Both the position numbers and the translations under genes were made by a program. Shown in pieces: positions 42,590 to 54,243 of a stretch of DNA of 64,000 bases (within the stretch, counting starts at the first letter, position 1; each line of letters opens with the position of its first letter). Under the pieces are notes generated by a model. It did no database searches, was not told the origin of the DNA, and saw only the letters and a program-made list of their open reading frames with translations. The stretch covers positions 269,840-333,839 of the forward strand of contig NZ_WBIS01000003.1 of assembly GCF_009749465.1 (NCBI RefSeq), written 5' to 3'. The DNA comes from Agromyces terreus (GTDB lineage: Bacteria; Actinomycetota; Actinomycetes; Actinomycetales; Microbacteriaceae).

Positions 42590-45220
42590 GTGGTCACCGC
42601 CCTGTATCGCCGTTACCGGCCCGAGACGTTCGCCGAGATGATCGGACAGTCGCAGGTGACCGATCCGCTCATGACGGCGCTGCGCACCGATCGCGTCAAT
42701 CACGCCTACCTCTTCAGCGGACCGCGCGGCTGCGGCAAGACCACGTCCGCGCGCATCCTCGCCCGGTGCCTGAACTGCGCCGAGGGCCCGACCGACGTGC
42801 CGTGCGGGGTGTGCCCCAGCTGCGTCGAGCTCGCGCGCGGCGGCGGCGGCTCGCTCGACGTGGTCGAGATCGACGCCGCGAGCCACAACGGCGTCGACGA
42901 CGCACGCGATCTCCGCGAGCGGGCCGTGTTCGCTCCTGCGCGTGATCGCTACAAGATCTTCATCCTCGACGAGGCGCACATGGTGACCCCGCAGGGGTTC
43001 AACGCGCTGCTCAAGCTCGTCGAAGAGCCGCCCGAGCACGTCAAGTTCATCTTCGCGACCACCGAGCCCGACAAGGTGCTCGGCACCATCCGCTCGCGCA
43101 CGCACCACTATCCGTTCCGGCTCGTGCCGCCCGGCCCGATGCTCGAGTACGTGCAGCAGCTCTGCACCGAAGAGGGCGTCGAGGTCGCGCCCGGCGTGCT
43201 GCCGCTCGTGGTGCGCGCCGGCGGGGGCTCGCCGCGAGACACGCTGTCGCTGCTCGATCAGCTCATCGCGGGTTCGGAGGGCACGAGCATCGACTACGAG
43301 CGGGCCGTCGCGCTGCTCGGCTACACGCACGGCGCGCTGCTCGACGAGGTCGTCGACGCGGTCGGCCGCGGTGACGCCGCGGGGGCCTTCGCGGCCGCGG
43401 ACCGCGTGGTGCAGACCGGCCAAGACCCCCGGCGGTTCGTCGAAGATCTGCTCGAGCGGCTGCGCGACCTCATCGTCGTCGCCGCCTCGACGCCCGAGGC
43501 CGCGGCGGCCGTGCTGCGCGGCGTTCCCGCCGACGAGCTCGCCCGCATGAGCACCCAGGCCGCGGCCTTCGGCGCCGCCGAGCTCTCCCGGGTCGCCGAC
43601 CTCGTCAACCAGACCCTCACCGAGATGAGCGGAGCCACGTCACCGCGCCTCCACCTCGAGCTCATGCTCGCGCGCGTGCTCGTTCCCGCGATCGACGACT
43701 CCCAGCGCGGTGCGCTCGCGCGCGTCGAGCGGCTCGAACGCCGCGTCGGCGTGAGCGATGCCGCTGGCGTGCCCGGCGCGGCCGGGTCGCCCGGAGCGCC
43801 CGCCGCCGAGGCCCGCGGCGCCGACCGCACCCAGGCCCCGCCCGCTCGGTCGGTCGCGGCCTCTCGAGGCGGCGACGCGCCCGCGCCCGGTGCCGCGGCC
43901 GCCTCCGAGCGGCGCACGTCGGATTCGGCCGAGGCTCGCGAGCACGCCGAGCCCACGCGGGTCGACGTCACCGAGGCCGCTCGCGCACTCGCCTCCGAGG
44001 CGACCGTCGGTGCCGGAGAGGGCTCGGCGCCCTCGGAGGGCGCGGCCGAGGCATCCGCCGCGCGCGTGCGACCGGTCGGCCCCGTGACGCTCGAGCAGAT
44101 GCGCGACGCGTGGCCCGAGGTGCTCGCCTCGCTTCAGAAGGTCAAGCGCACCGCGTGGATGGCGGCGCTCACCGCGCAAGTCATCGAGTACCGCTCCGAG
44201 GGCGATGTGCTCGTGCTCGGATTCCCGAGCCAGAACGACGTCAACGACCTCAAGGGCAGCGCCGGCACGCAGAGCCCCGCCGAACTCCTGCGCGCGGCCA
44301 TCGCCGAGGTGCTGGGCGTGCAGGTCAAGTTCCTCCCGCGGGTCATCGGCACGCAGGGCGGCGGCCAGGGCGGCGCGCAGGTGCCCTCGCCGGCGCCCTC
44401 CGGGTCCGGTTCGGGCTCCGGTTCCGGCGCCGCGCCGCAGTCGCCCGATGCGCCTGCGTCGCCCGGTGCGCCTGCGTCGGCTTCCCACTCGGCGGCCGCC
44501 GCACCCGCGCGCGGCGAGCGCTCGGGCGGGGCGTCGTCCGCCCGATCGTCCTCAGCAGGTGCGTCGGCGCCTCATGCACCCTCGGCCGGCGGCGTCTCGG
44601 CCGGTGCCCCCACGGCTCCGGCATCCGCTCCGGTGTCCGGCCCGGTCGACTCCTGGGCCACGGTGGCGATTCCGCGTGACGAGCCCTCCGCCGAGGCGTC
44701 CGCGGGCTCCTCGACGGCCGTGCTCACCGCGGTGCGCGAGGCCGAGGCACCCGCCGCCGAGGCGCCCACGCCGCCTGCCCCGGCGGCCCCGCCCGTGCGG
44801 TCCGCGCCCGCGCCCGACCCCGTGCAGCCCGATGATCTCGACGCGCCGCCGCTCGATGACGAGGCGCCGTTCGATCCCGACTTCGACCGTGCGGCCCCGG
44901 CCGACGAGCCGGGCTCCGCCTCGTTCGCGCCGACGCGCTCCTCGGCAGCGGTTCCGGCGGCAGCAGCCCGAGCGGCGTCGGCGGGCCCCTCCGGCGGCGG
45001 CCCCTCCGGCGCCGGCCCGACCGAGGCCGGCACCGCTGCGGCCGGTGTGCAGGCGCCGCCATCCGGTCAGGCGGCGCCGCGCCGCTCGAAGCCGGCGACG
45101 AGCACCGCCCACGACGGCATCCAGCGATACGGCGAGGCGGTGGTGCGCGAGGTGCTCGGCGCGACCTTCCTCGAAGAGGTCGAGGCGCCGTCGCGTCCCG
45201 GCTTCGGCGATCGGAGCTGA
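42590..45220 (+). CDS. dnaX: DNA polymerase III subunits gamma/tau
   Basis: 876 residues from GTG 42590; TAACAT (42577-42582) lies 7 nt upstream, so the transcript is likely leaderless. ATG 42581, three codons earlier, is the alternative. AAA+ clamp-loader core: ALYRRYRPETFAEMIGQ, Walker A GPRGCGKTTS, zinc motif CLNC/CGVCPSC, Walker B ILDEAH, and SRTHHYPF. After about residue 360 a long Ala/Pro/Ser-rich disordered region alternates with a small folded part (TLEQMRDAWPEVLASL, about 490-580). No slippery A-tract for a gamma frameshift was seen. recR follows after 3 bp. Confidence 0.94.
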   Translation: MVTALYRRYRPETFAEMIGQSQVTDPLMTALRTDRVNHAYLFSGPRGCGKTTSARILARCLNCAEGPTDVPCGVCPSCVELARGGGGSLDVVEIDAASHNGVDDARDLRERAVFAPARDRYKIFILDEAHMVTPQGFNALLKLVEEPPEHVKFIFATTEPDKVLGTIRSRTHHYPFRLVPPGPMLEYVQQLCTEEGVEVAPGVLPLVVRAGGGSPRDTLSLLDQLIAGSEGTSIDYERAVALLGYTHGALLDEVVDAVGRGDAAGAFAAADRVVQTGQDPRRFVEDLLERLRDLIVVAASTPEAAAAVLRGVPADELARMSTQAAAFGAAELSRVADLVNQTLTEMSGATSPRLHLELMLARVLVPAIDDSQRGALARVERLERRVGVSDAAGVPGAAGSPGAPAAEARGADRTQAPPARSVAASRGGDAPAPGAAAASERRTSDSAEAREHAEPTRVDVTEAARALASEATVGAGEGSAPSEGAAEASAARVRPVGPVTLEQMRDAWPEVLASLQKVKRTAWMAALTAQVIEYRSEGDVLVLGFPSQNDVNDLKGSAGTQSPAELLRAAIAEVLGVQVKFLPRVIGTQGGGQGGAQVPSPAPSGSGSGSGSGAAPQSPDAPASPGAPASASHSAAAAPARGERSGGASSARSSSAGASAPHAPSAGGVSAGAPTAPASAPVSGPVDSWATVAIPRDEPSAEASAGSSTAVLTAVREAEAPAAEAPTPPAPAAPPVRSAPAPDPVQPDDLDAPPLDDEAPFDPDFDRAAPADEPGSASFAPTRSSAAVPAAAARAASAGPSGGGPSGAGPTEAGTAAAGVQAPPSGQAAPRRSKPATSTAHDGIQRYGEAVVREVLGATFLEEVEAPSRPGFGDRS

Positions 45221-45223
45221 CGC

Positions 45224-45820
45224 GTGTACGAGGGCATCGTCCAAGAACTCATCGACGAACTCGGCAGGCTCCCCGGCATCGGGCCGAAGTCCGCCCAGCG
45301 CATCGCGTTCCACATCGTGCAGACCGAGCAGTTCGACGTGAGCCGGCTCGCCGAGATCCTCACCGAGGTGCGCCAGAAGGTGCGGTTCTGCGAGATCTGC
45401 GGCAACGTCTCCGAGCAGCAGACCTGCGGCATCTGCCGCGACCCGCGCCGAGACCCCGCGCTCATCTGCGTCGTCGAAGAGGCCAAAGACGTCGTCGCCA
45501 TCGAGCGCACGCGCGAGTTCCGTGGGCTGTACCACGTGCTCGGCGGGGCCATCAGCCCCATCGACGGCATCGGCCCCGATGAACTGCGCATCCGCCAGCT
45601 CATGCAGCGGCTTGCCGACGGCACCGTCACCGAGGTCATCATCGCCACCGACCCCAACCTCGAGGGCGAGGCCACGGCGACCTACCTCAGCCGCCTCCTC
45701 ACGACCCTCGAGATCCGCGTCACGCGCCTCGCGTCGGGCCTGCCCGTCGGCGGCGACCTCGAGTACGCCGACGAGGTCACGCTCGGGCGCGCGTTCGAGG
45801 GCCGCCGCGTCGTCGGCTGA
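45224..45820 (+). CDS. recR: Recombination mediator RecR
   Basis: 198 residues from GTG. HhH motif [16 protein letters not shown], zinc finger [18 protein letters not shown], Toprim domain with [12 protein letters not shown] and [14 protein letters not shown], and a Walker-like end [12 protein letters not shown]. Works with RecF/RecO to load RecA at gaps. The dnaX-recR order is widely conserved in bacteria. Confidence 0.97.
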   Translation: MYEGIVQELIDELGRLPGIGPKSAQRIAFHIVQTEQFDVSRLAEILTEVRQKVRFCEICGNVSEQQTCGICRDPRRDPALICVVEEAKDVVAIERTREFRGLYHVLGGAISPIDGIGPDELRIRQLMQRLADGTVTEVIIATDPNLEGEATATYLSRLLTTLEIRVTRLASGLPVGGDLEYADEVTLGRAFEGRRVVG

Positions 45821-45831
45821 ACCGCGAAGGG

Positions 45832-45860
45832 TTGACGCGCGCCACGACCTGGGCTGGACT
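45832..45860 (+). promoter_or_regulatory. Promoter of the NTF2-like gene
   Basis: TTGACG (45832-45837), 17 bp, TGGACT (45855-45860); the predicted start of transcription is at or next to the ATG at 45867, giving a leaderless mRNA. Confidence 0.6.
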
Positions 45861-45866
45861 GGACGC

Positions 45867-46229
45867 ATGGCCGTCAGCCGAGGTGCCGAGTGGGTCGCCG
45901 ACTACGTCGCGGCGTGGCAGTCGAACGACCCGAACCTCATCGGCGCGCTCTTCACCGACGATGCGGTCTACCTGACGAGCCCCGACTCCGAACCGCGGGT
46001 CGGTCGCGACGAGATCGTCGCCGGTTGGCTCGACGACCTCGACGAGCCGGGCACCTGGGCGTTCGACTGGCGCATCATCCACGAGCGCGACGACCTCCTG
46101 CTGATCCAGGGTCGCACGATCTACCCGGCCGCCACCGACTTCATCAACCTCTGGATCATCCGCCTGGCCGACGACGGCCGCGCGCGCGAGTTCACCGAGT
46201 GGTACATGCGCCGCGAGCATCAGGACTGA
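45867..46229 (+). CDS. NTF2/SnoaL-like fold protein
   Basis: 120 residues. The pattern WVADYVAAWQSNDPNLIGALFTDDAVYLTSP, then GRDEIVAGW and a final FTEWYMRRE fits the SnoaL-like branch of the NTF2 fold, which contains isomerases, cyclases and proteins without known activity. No clear active-site signature. A single-gene unit with its own promoter. Confidence 0.8.
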   Translation: MAVSRGAEWVADYVAAWQSNDPNLIGALFTDDAVYLTSPDSEPRVGRDEIVAGWLDDLDEPGTWAFDWRIIHERDDLLLIQGRTIYPAATDFINLWIIRLADDGRAREFTEWYMRREHQD

Positions 46230-46250
46230 CCAGACCCGACGCGACGACGA

Positions 46251-47870
46251 TCACGAGGGGATGTCGCGCCGACGGAACCCGACCAGCCCGACGGCGGCGA
46301 GCACCGCGGCGATGCCGACGAGCGCCCACTCGGCCGACGCCGAGACATCCTCACCGGGCAGATGGCCGACCGCCTGCACGGGCGAGAGCGCCAGCACCCA
46401 GTCGGGCAGCGACAGGGTCGATCCCAGCAGGGCGAGGAAGACGATCACGCCGAGCACCGCCCAGATCGCGGCGGTGAATCGCGGCAGCACGCCGAGCAGC
46501 AGCAGGCCGAGCGCGCCGAACACGAGCACCGCGGCCAGATAGGCGAACCCGGCCGCGACGACGCCGTGCGTCTCGTCGCCCGCCGACCACGCCAGCACGG
46601 CGGAGCCGACGAGCACGATCAGTGCGGCACCGGCCATCGCGACGAGGCCGTGCGCGGCCATCCACCACACCCGGGACTCCGACCTCGCGAGGGTGGTCTC
46701 GAGGCGTCCGGATGTCTCCTCCTCACGCATCCGGCCGACGGCCTGGCCGAGGCATCCCATCGCCATGAAGACGAGGATGAGCAGCACCATCTCGGCGTAT
46801 GCGTCGTTCGCCGAACCGGAACCGGAGCCGCCCAGCATGCCCTCGAGCGCGGGGTTCGCGGCGACCGCGTCGGCGATGTCGTCGGTGAACGCGCCGAAGA
46901 CGCCCGAGATCGCCGCCGCGCCGACGGACCAGGCGAGCACGGTCGCCGAGTGCGCGCGCAGCGCCAGCCCGAGCGCGGTGCCCGCGAACGACGAGGCGCG
47001 CGTGCGCCCCGGACGGGCGGCGAAGACCGCCGAGCCGAGGTCGCGGCGGCCCACGAGCACGAGGCCGACGACGGCGAACGCGAGCGCGACGCCGAACGAG
47101 ATCGCCAACGGCCAGACGCGCGCGTCGTCGGCGAACGGCCGGGTCTCCTGCTGCCACGCGAGTGGGGAGAGCCACTTCCACCAGGAGTCGCGCACGTCGC
47201 CGATCGCGCGGGTCACGTAGGCGAAGCCGATCACGAGCACGCCGATCGAGGAGACGCCGCGGGCGCGCAGCACGAGCTGCCCGACGAACACCGCGAGGCC
47301 CGCGAACACGCATCCGAGCAGCGTCATCGAGGTGCCGTACAACCAGGCATCGGCCGCGTCGACGTCGTAGGCGATGAGGGTGACCGCCATGCCGACGCCC
47401 ACGAGCGCGCTGCTGAACACCGCCGTGAGCAGGGCGGCCATCCACGGCGCATGGGCGCCGACGCTGCGCGAGCGCAGCAGCTCGAGCAGCCCGACCTCCT
47501 CGAGGGCCCGGGTCTGCCTGGCCACGAGCAGGAGCCCCATGAGCGGGATCGCGATCGCCGAGATGAACCCGAACTCGTTCGAGACGACGCCGCCGAGCGT
47601 GTCGGCGCCGTAGGGCGTGCCGTTGATCGCGGCCATCGCGGGATCGGAGCCGACGGTCGCCTGATACGTCGCCAACTGCTCGGGGGTGCCGTAGAGGCCG
47701 TCGATCGCGCCGACGGTCGCCGCGTACCCGGCGATCAGGGAGACGACCCAGATGACGGGGGCCGCCCACCCGGTGCGCAGCTGCACGCGGAGCACGGTGC
47801 CGAAGCCGCCTCGGGACCCGGGCGCTCCGGGCGCGGCCGCCTCCGCGCGCTCGGTCGTCGCGTGCGTCAC
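46251..47870 (-). CDS. ABC-2 type exporter permease (two-copy fusion type)
   Basis: 539 residues from GTG 47870, which overlaps the ATPase stop (GTGA). About 12 hydrophobic segments in two repeats of six, with internal similarity of the segments after LLLVARQTRALEEVGLLELLRSRSVG and MREEETSGRLETTLARSESR. This doubled form resembles the actinomycete polyketide/daunorubicin-type exporter permeases. The substrate is unknown; with the upstream ATPase it forms a complete exporter. Confidence 0.88.
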   Translation of the reverse strand: MTHATTERAEAAAPGAPGSRGGFGTVLRVQLRTGWAAPVIWVVSLIAGYAATVGAIDGLYGTPEQLATYQATVGSDPAMAAINGTPYGADTLGGVVSNEFGFISAIAIPLMGLLLVARQTRALEEVGLLELLRSRSVGAHAPWMAALLTAVFSSALVGVGMAVTLIAYDVDAADAWLYGTSMTLLGCVFAGLAVFVGQLVLRARGVSSIGVLVIGFAYVTRAIGDVRDSWWKWLSPLAWQQETRPFADDARVWPLAISFGVALAFAVVGLVLVGRRDLGSAVFAARPGRTRASSFAGTALGLALRAHSATVLAWSVGAAAISGVFGAFTDDIADAVAANPALEGMLGGSGSGSANDAYAEMVLLILVFMAMGCLGQAVGRMREEETSGRLETTLARSESRVWWMAAHGLVAMAGAALIVLVGSAVLAWSAGDETHGVVAAGFAYLAAVLVFGALGLLLLGVLPRFTAAIWAVLGVIVFLALLGSTLSLPDWVLALSPVQAVGHLPGEDVSASAEWALVGIAAVLAAVGLVGFRRRDIPS

Positions 47871-48769
47871 GCCCGGTCCTCGTACGCCTCGAGGAAGAGC
47901 TCGTCGAGGCTCGGCGGCCGCACGGTCAGCGTCGAGACGCCGACGGCGAGCAACTGCGGCAGCACGTCGTCGAGGGCGTCGGGGGCGACGCTGAACGAGA
48001 GCTCGGTGCCGTCGCCGGCGGCACCGGTCTCGAGCCCGGACACGTCGGCGCGGCTCAGGTCTGGCGCCGGCCCCCGGGTCACGGCGTGCACCTTCGTGCG
48101 CGACATCCGGCGCAGGTCGGCGATGTCGCCGCTCGTGACCACCTTGCCGTGGCGGATGATGGTGACCCGCTGGCAGAGCACCTCGACCTCGCTCAGGATG
48201 TGGCTCGACAGCAGCACCGACGTGCCCTCGGCGGCGCGCTCGGCGACGCACTCGCGGAACACCTCCTCCATGAGCGGGTCGAGGCCCGACGTCGGCTCGT
48301 CGACGACGAGCAGCTCGGCCCGCGCCGCGAGCGCCGCGACGAGCGCCACCTTCTGCCGGTTGCCCTTCGAGTAGTCGCGCACGCGCTTCGAGGGGTCGAG
48401 CTCGAACCGCTGCGTCAGCTCCTCGCGCCGGGCGGGGTCGATCGGCGCGCCCGAGGCGCCGAGCACGTCGATGCACTGGCCGCCGGTGAGGCCGGGCCAG
48501 AGCGCCACGTCGCCCGGAACGTACGCGAGCCGCCGGTGCAGGTGGACGGCGCGGCTCCACGGGTCCTGTCCGAACAGGCGCACCTCGCCGCTCGTGCGGC
48601 GCATGAGCCCGAGCAGGATGCGGATCGTGGTCGACTTGCCGGCCCCGTTCGGGCCCAGGAATCCGAGCACCTCGCCCTCGCGCAGTTCGAGGTCGAGGCC
48701 GTCGAGGGCGTCGAACCTGCCGAAGCGCTTGCGCAGCGCGGCGATCTCGATCACGGATGTCTCGGTCAT
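47867..48769 (-). CDS. ABC transporter ATP-binding protein (exporter)
   Basis: 300 residues. Walker A GPNGAGKST, signature YSKGNRQK (a variant of LSGGQ frequent in DrrA/CcmA-type ATPases), Walker B ELLVVDEPTSGLDP and the switch histidine in SSHILSEVE. A C-terminal 80-residue domain follows. TAACGT (48777-48782 on the plus strand) 7 nt before the ATG indicates a leaderless promoter. Drives the doubled permease downstream. Confidence 0.93.
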   Translation of the reverse strand: MTETSVIEIAALRKRFGRFDALDGLDLELREGEVLGFLGPNGAGKSTTIRILLGLMRRTSGEVRLFGQDPWSRAVHLHRRLAYVPGDVALWPGLTGGQCIDVLGASGAPIDPARREELTQRFELDPSKRVRDYSKGNRQKVALVAALAARAELLVVDEPTSGLDPLMEEVFRECVAERAAEGTSVLLSSHILSEVEVLCQRVTIIRHGKVVTSGDIADLRRMSRTKVHAVTRGPAPDLSRADVSGLETGAAGDGTELSFSVAPDALDDVLPQLLAVGVSTLTVRPPSLDELFLEAYEDRA

Positions 48770-48872
48770 GCGTCCGACGTTATTGCCCGGGCCGCGCGGG
48801 CGGCCGGCCCGACACGCGAGCCCGACACGCGAGCCCGAGCGCGGGAGCCCGAAGCGCGAGCCGCGGCATCCG

Positions 48873-49373
48873 TCAGCGAAGCACCTCGACGAGCACGACC
48901 CAGGCGAGCACGATGGCCGACACGATCGCGAGGATCGCGCCGATCCCGATGAGCATGAGCCCGACCGGCACCGCTCCGCCGACGACCAGCGCGGCGCCGA
49001 CGAGGTAGACGACCACCGGCACCAGCCCGGCGGCCGACTTCCCGGCGAGCTCGACGGGCGATCCGGGGTGCAGCTCGTCGCGGAAGATCGTCGACACCGC
49101 GTGCGCCTCGAACGCCGCGGCGATGCCGGCCGCGACGAGCACCTCGAGTCCGTACAGCCAGATCGGTTGGCCGGGAGCCAGGGCGAGGCCCGTCGCCACG
49201 ATCGCGAGCACGAGGGTCGCGATCGAGGCCGCGGCCCGGGCCGGCAGGGTCTTCGACTGCATGATCGAGCCGATGTTCACCGACATCGCGACGATGAGCA
49301 GACCGGCGAGCGCCGCGGTCGCGCCCAGCATCGCGACATTGAACTCCGACCATCCGTCGAGTGCGTCCGTCAT
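48873..49373 (-). CDS. Four- to five-helix membrane protein, unknown
   Basis: 166 residues with hydrophobic segments at about 12-32, 45-65, 72-92, 112-130 and 135-160. The acidic start MTDALDGWSEFNVAMLG and the EFNVAMLGATAALAGLLIVAMSVNI segment recur in small actinomycete membrane proteins of no known role. TAGAGT (49380-49385 plus strand) lies 6 nt before the ATG. Divergent from lysC. Confidence 0.78.
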   Translation of the reverse strand: MTDALDGWSEFNVAMLGATAALAGLLIVAMSVNIGSIMQSKTLPARAAASIATLVLAIVATGLALAPGQPIWLYGLEVLVAAGIAAAFEAHAVSTIFRDELHPGSPVELAGKSAAGLVPVVVYLVGAALVVGGAVPVGLMLIGIGAILAIVSAIVLAWVVLVEVLR

Positions 49374-49485
49374 GGCCGCACTCTAGCCGTCACATTGCCG
49401 AAGACGCATACGCGCCCGCCGTATGATGGGGGTTCCGGCGACCAGAGGTGCACACCCGGCGCCCCACCCACCCCTTGGAGACCAC

Positions 49486-51970
<2,485 letters not shown>

Positions 51971-52028
51971 TCGATCCGATGCTCGGCGTCCAGCCGATCC
52001 GAACGCCCGTCGGCCCCGAACCACCCGC

Positions 52029-52793
52029 ATGAGCGGAACTCGGGGCGGGCGGGCGTTCGACGTCGCTGCGGCGGTGTCGGCCGGGCGCACGTCGATCGCC
52101 GGGCGCGCGGCGCGGCTCGTCGGCGTCGGCGTCGGCCTCGGGATGCTCGGGCTGCTCCTCGCGGGGTGCGCCGGCCCCGCGGCATCCGATCGCTCGGTGC
52201 CCTCCTTGCCGCCGGGTGCACCGATCGCCGCGTTCTACGGCGACTCGTACACGCTCGGCACGGGCGCGAGCTCGCCCGAACGCCGGTGGTCGTCGATCAT
52301 CGCGGCCGATCGGGGGTGGGCGGAGTTCAACCCGAGCGTCAACGGGCTCGGATTCGTGAACAACCGCGGTGCCGGCTTCGGCGGGCCGGGCGTCGACCTC
52401 GTCGACGAGATCGTCGCGCTCGAACCGGCGCCCGACCTCGTGTTCGTCACCATGGGCCTGAACGACAACTTCTCGATGCCCGACCGCGCCGCCGACATCG
52501 AGGCGGCGATCGGCGCGGACCTCGGCCGCCTGGCCGACGAGCTGCCCGACGCGCGTCTCGTCGTCGTCGAGCCGTTCTGGTACACCGACGAGCGCCCCGA
52601 CTCGGTCGAGCGGATCATCGGCTGGGTGCACGACGGCGCCGATGAGGTCGGCGCCGACTGGGTCGGCGGCGCCTCGCACTGGCTCGAGGGGCATCCCGAG
52701 TGGATGGCCGCCGACGGGCTGCATCCGAACGACGACGGCTACGCCGAGATGGCACGGCGCATGGACGCCGAGCTGCGCGACCTCGGGCTCTGA
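52029..52793 (+). CDS. Secreted SGNH-hydrolase lipoprotein
   Basis: 254 residues. Signal sequence with lipobox LLAGC (Cys47), so it is probably an outer-face lipoprotein. SGNH/GDSL motifs: FYGDSYTLGTG (nucleophile Ser73), GLGFVNNRGAG, VFVTMGLNDN, and DGLHPNDDGY with the catalytic Asp229/His232. Esterase or lipase on carbohydrate or cell-wall acyl groups is likely. The long N-terminal stretch before the hydrophobic core may mean a later start is used (for example near VGVGVGLGML). Confidence 0.85.
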   Translation: MSGTRGGRAFDVAAAVSAGRTSIAGRAARLVGVGVGLGMLGLLLAGCAGPAASDRSVPSLPPGAPIAAFYGDSYTLGTGASSPERRWSSIIAADRGWAEFNPSVNGLGFVNNRGAGFGGPGVDLVDEIVALEPAPDLVFVTMGLNDNFSMPDRAADIEAAIGADLGRLADELPDARLVVVEPFWYTDERPDSVERIIGWVHDGADEVGADWVGGASHWLEGHPEWMAADGLHPNDDGYAEMARRMDAELRDLGL

Positions 52794-52845
52794 GCGCCGC
52801 GACGCCGTAGAAGGGTCCCGTTGCCGCTTCGTGATCTTCGTGATC

Positions 52846-52876
52846 TTGACGTTTCTGAGTTTTGTATACAGAATAC
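52846..52876 (+). promoter_or_regulatory. Promoter/operator of the sugar ABC operon
   Basis: TTGACG (52846-52851), 17 bp, CAGAAT (52869-52874). The operator-like TGTATACAGAATAC (52863-52876) covers the -10 and is repeated exactly at 58735-58748 before the beta-galactosidase gene. Likely bound by the GntR/FCD regulator encoded at 57989-58645. Confidence 0.7.
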
Positions 52877-52940
52877 GAGCGAAGCAATTCCCCGAACCCA
52901 CCCGGTTCGGCCCTCCTGCAAAGACGAAAGAGGTGGCGGA

Positions 52941-54242
52941 ATGCCCCGCGTGAACTCGAAGATGAGGCGTCTCCTGGCGATCGGTGCCGCAGCGGCAGTC
53001 GTCGCCGGCCTGGCGGCATGCAGCGGCGGGGGAGGTGCGAAGGACGAGAACACCGTCGTGTGGTCCACCTGGGGAACGGCCGAGGAGTTGACCCGCTACA
53101 AGGAGTTCAACGAGGAGTTCATGAAGCGCCACCCCGACATCACCGTCAAGCTGCAGCCCGTCGCCAGCTACGGCGACTACCACTCCAAGCTGCTCGCGCA
53201 GCTCACGAGCAACACCGCGCCCGACGTCTTCTACGTCGGCGACGACAAGATCGGCCAGTTCGTCGACTCCGGTCGCCTCATGCCGCTCAAGAGCCTGATG
53301 GAGTCGGATGACAGCCAGACGAAGCCCGACGACTTCTTCCCCGGCCTCTTCGGCGCGGCCGAGCAGGACGGCGAGTACTTCGCCGCCCCGAACGACTCCA
53401 ACCCCGACGTGCTCTGGTACGACAAGCAGGCGCTCGCCGCGGCGGACATCACGGAGGACCCCGCGACCCTCGCCGAGAACGGCGAGTGGACGACCGACGT
53501 CTACCTCGAGATGAACGAGAAGCTCCACGACGCGGGCCTGACGGGTTCGATGTTCTGGAACTACTGGGCCACCCACTACAGCTGGCTCTCCGCGCAGGGC
53601 GCCCCCGCCCCGTACGACGAGTCCGGAGCGTTCGTCGCGAACACCGACCCGACGAGCGTCGCGGCGGTCGAGGAGCTCGGCGCGCAGTTCCAGGACGGCA
53701 CCTTCGTCGTGGCGGACACGCTGCCCGACGGCGCCGGGGCCGACAGCCTCTTCGTGACGCACAAGGCCGGCTTCTTCGTGCAGGGCCGCTACACGATCGG
53801 CACCGTCGAATCGGCGGGCGAGCAGGACAGCTACGACATCGTGCGCTGGCCGACGCCCGACGGGCAGCCGGCGCCGACCGGCGTCGCGACGTCGTACCTC
53901 GCGATCAACGCGAAGACGGGCGCGGAGGACGCGGCGTTCACCTTCTGGACCGAGTTCCTCTCGGCCGAGGGGCAGACGTTCCGCCTCGAGGGCGGCGGCA
54001 ACGCGGTTCCGTCGATCAAGGGCGCCGACGAGGTCGTGCTCGAGGGCGACTACCCCGCACACGCCCAGACGTTCCTCGACATGCGCGACATCGGCTTCGA
54101 GGACTACGCCCCCGAGGCGCGCGTGCCGAGCCTGTCGACCGACATCAGCGAGCTCTTCCTGAAGCTCTACGAGGGCAAGTCCGACGCGCAGGGCACGCTC
54201 GACGCGGTCGCCGACCTCGTCGCGGAGAAGTCGGGCGAGTAG
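52941..54242 (+). CDS. Carbohydrate ABC transporter substrate-binding lipoprotein
   Basis: 433 residues from ATG 52941, preceded by GAGGTGGCGG. Lipobox LAAC at 24-27, so membrane-anchored. MalE/UgpB-type extracellular solute-binding protein (family 1): VVWSTWGTAEELTRYKEFNEEFMKRHPDI, QLTSNTAPDVFYVG, and AAFTFWTEFLSAEGQ. First gene of the importer operon. The associated glycosidases point to an oligosaccharide, perhaps a beta-galactoside. No ATPase gene is present in the operon; a shared MsmK-like ATPase elsewhere is likely. Confidence 0.92.
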   Translation: MPRVNSKMRRLLAIGAAAAVVAGLAACSGGGGAKDENTVVWSTWGTAEELTRYKEFNEEFMKRHPDITVKLQPVASYGDYHSKLLAQLTSNTAPDVFYVGDDKIGQFVDSGRLMPLKSLMESDDSQTKPDDFFPGLFGAAEQDGEYFAAPNDSNPDVLWYDKQALAAADITEDPATLAENGEWTTDVYLEMNEKLHDAGLTGSMFWNYWATHYSWLSAQGAPAPYDESGAFVANTDPTSVAAVEELGAQFQDGTFVVADTLPDGAGADSLFVTHKAGFFVQGRYTIGTVESAGEQDSYDIVRWPTPDGQPAPTGVATSYLAINAKTGAEDAAFTFWTEFLSAEGQTFRLEGGGNAVPSIKGADEVVLEGDYPAHAQTFLDMRDIGFEDYAPEARVPSLSTDISELFLKLYEGKSDAQGTLDAVADLVAEKSGE

Positions 54243-54243
54243 C

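Noticed and set aside
42581..42592. ATG 42581 as the dnaX start
   Set aside because: It overlaps the TAACAT box that would serve as the -10 of a leaderless transcript starting at GTG 42590; the difference is only three codons and remains open.
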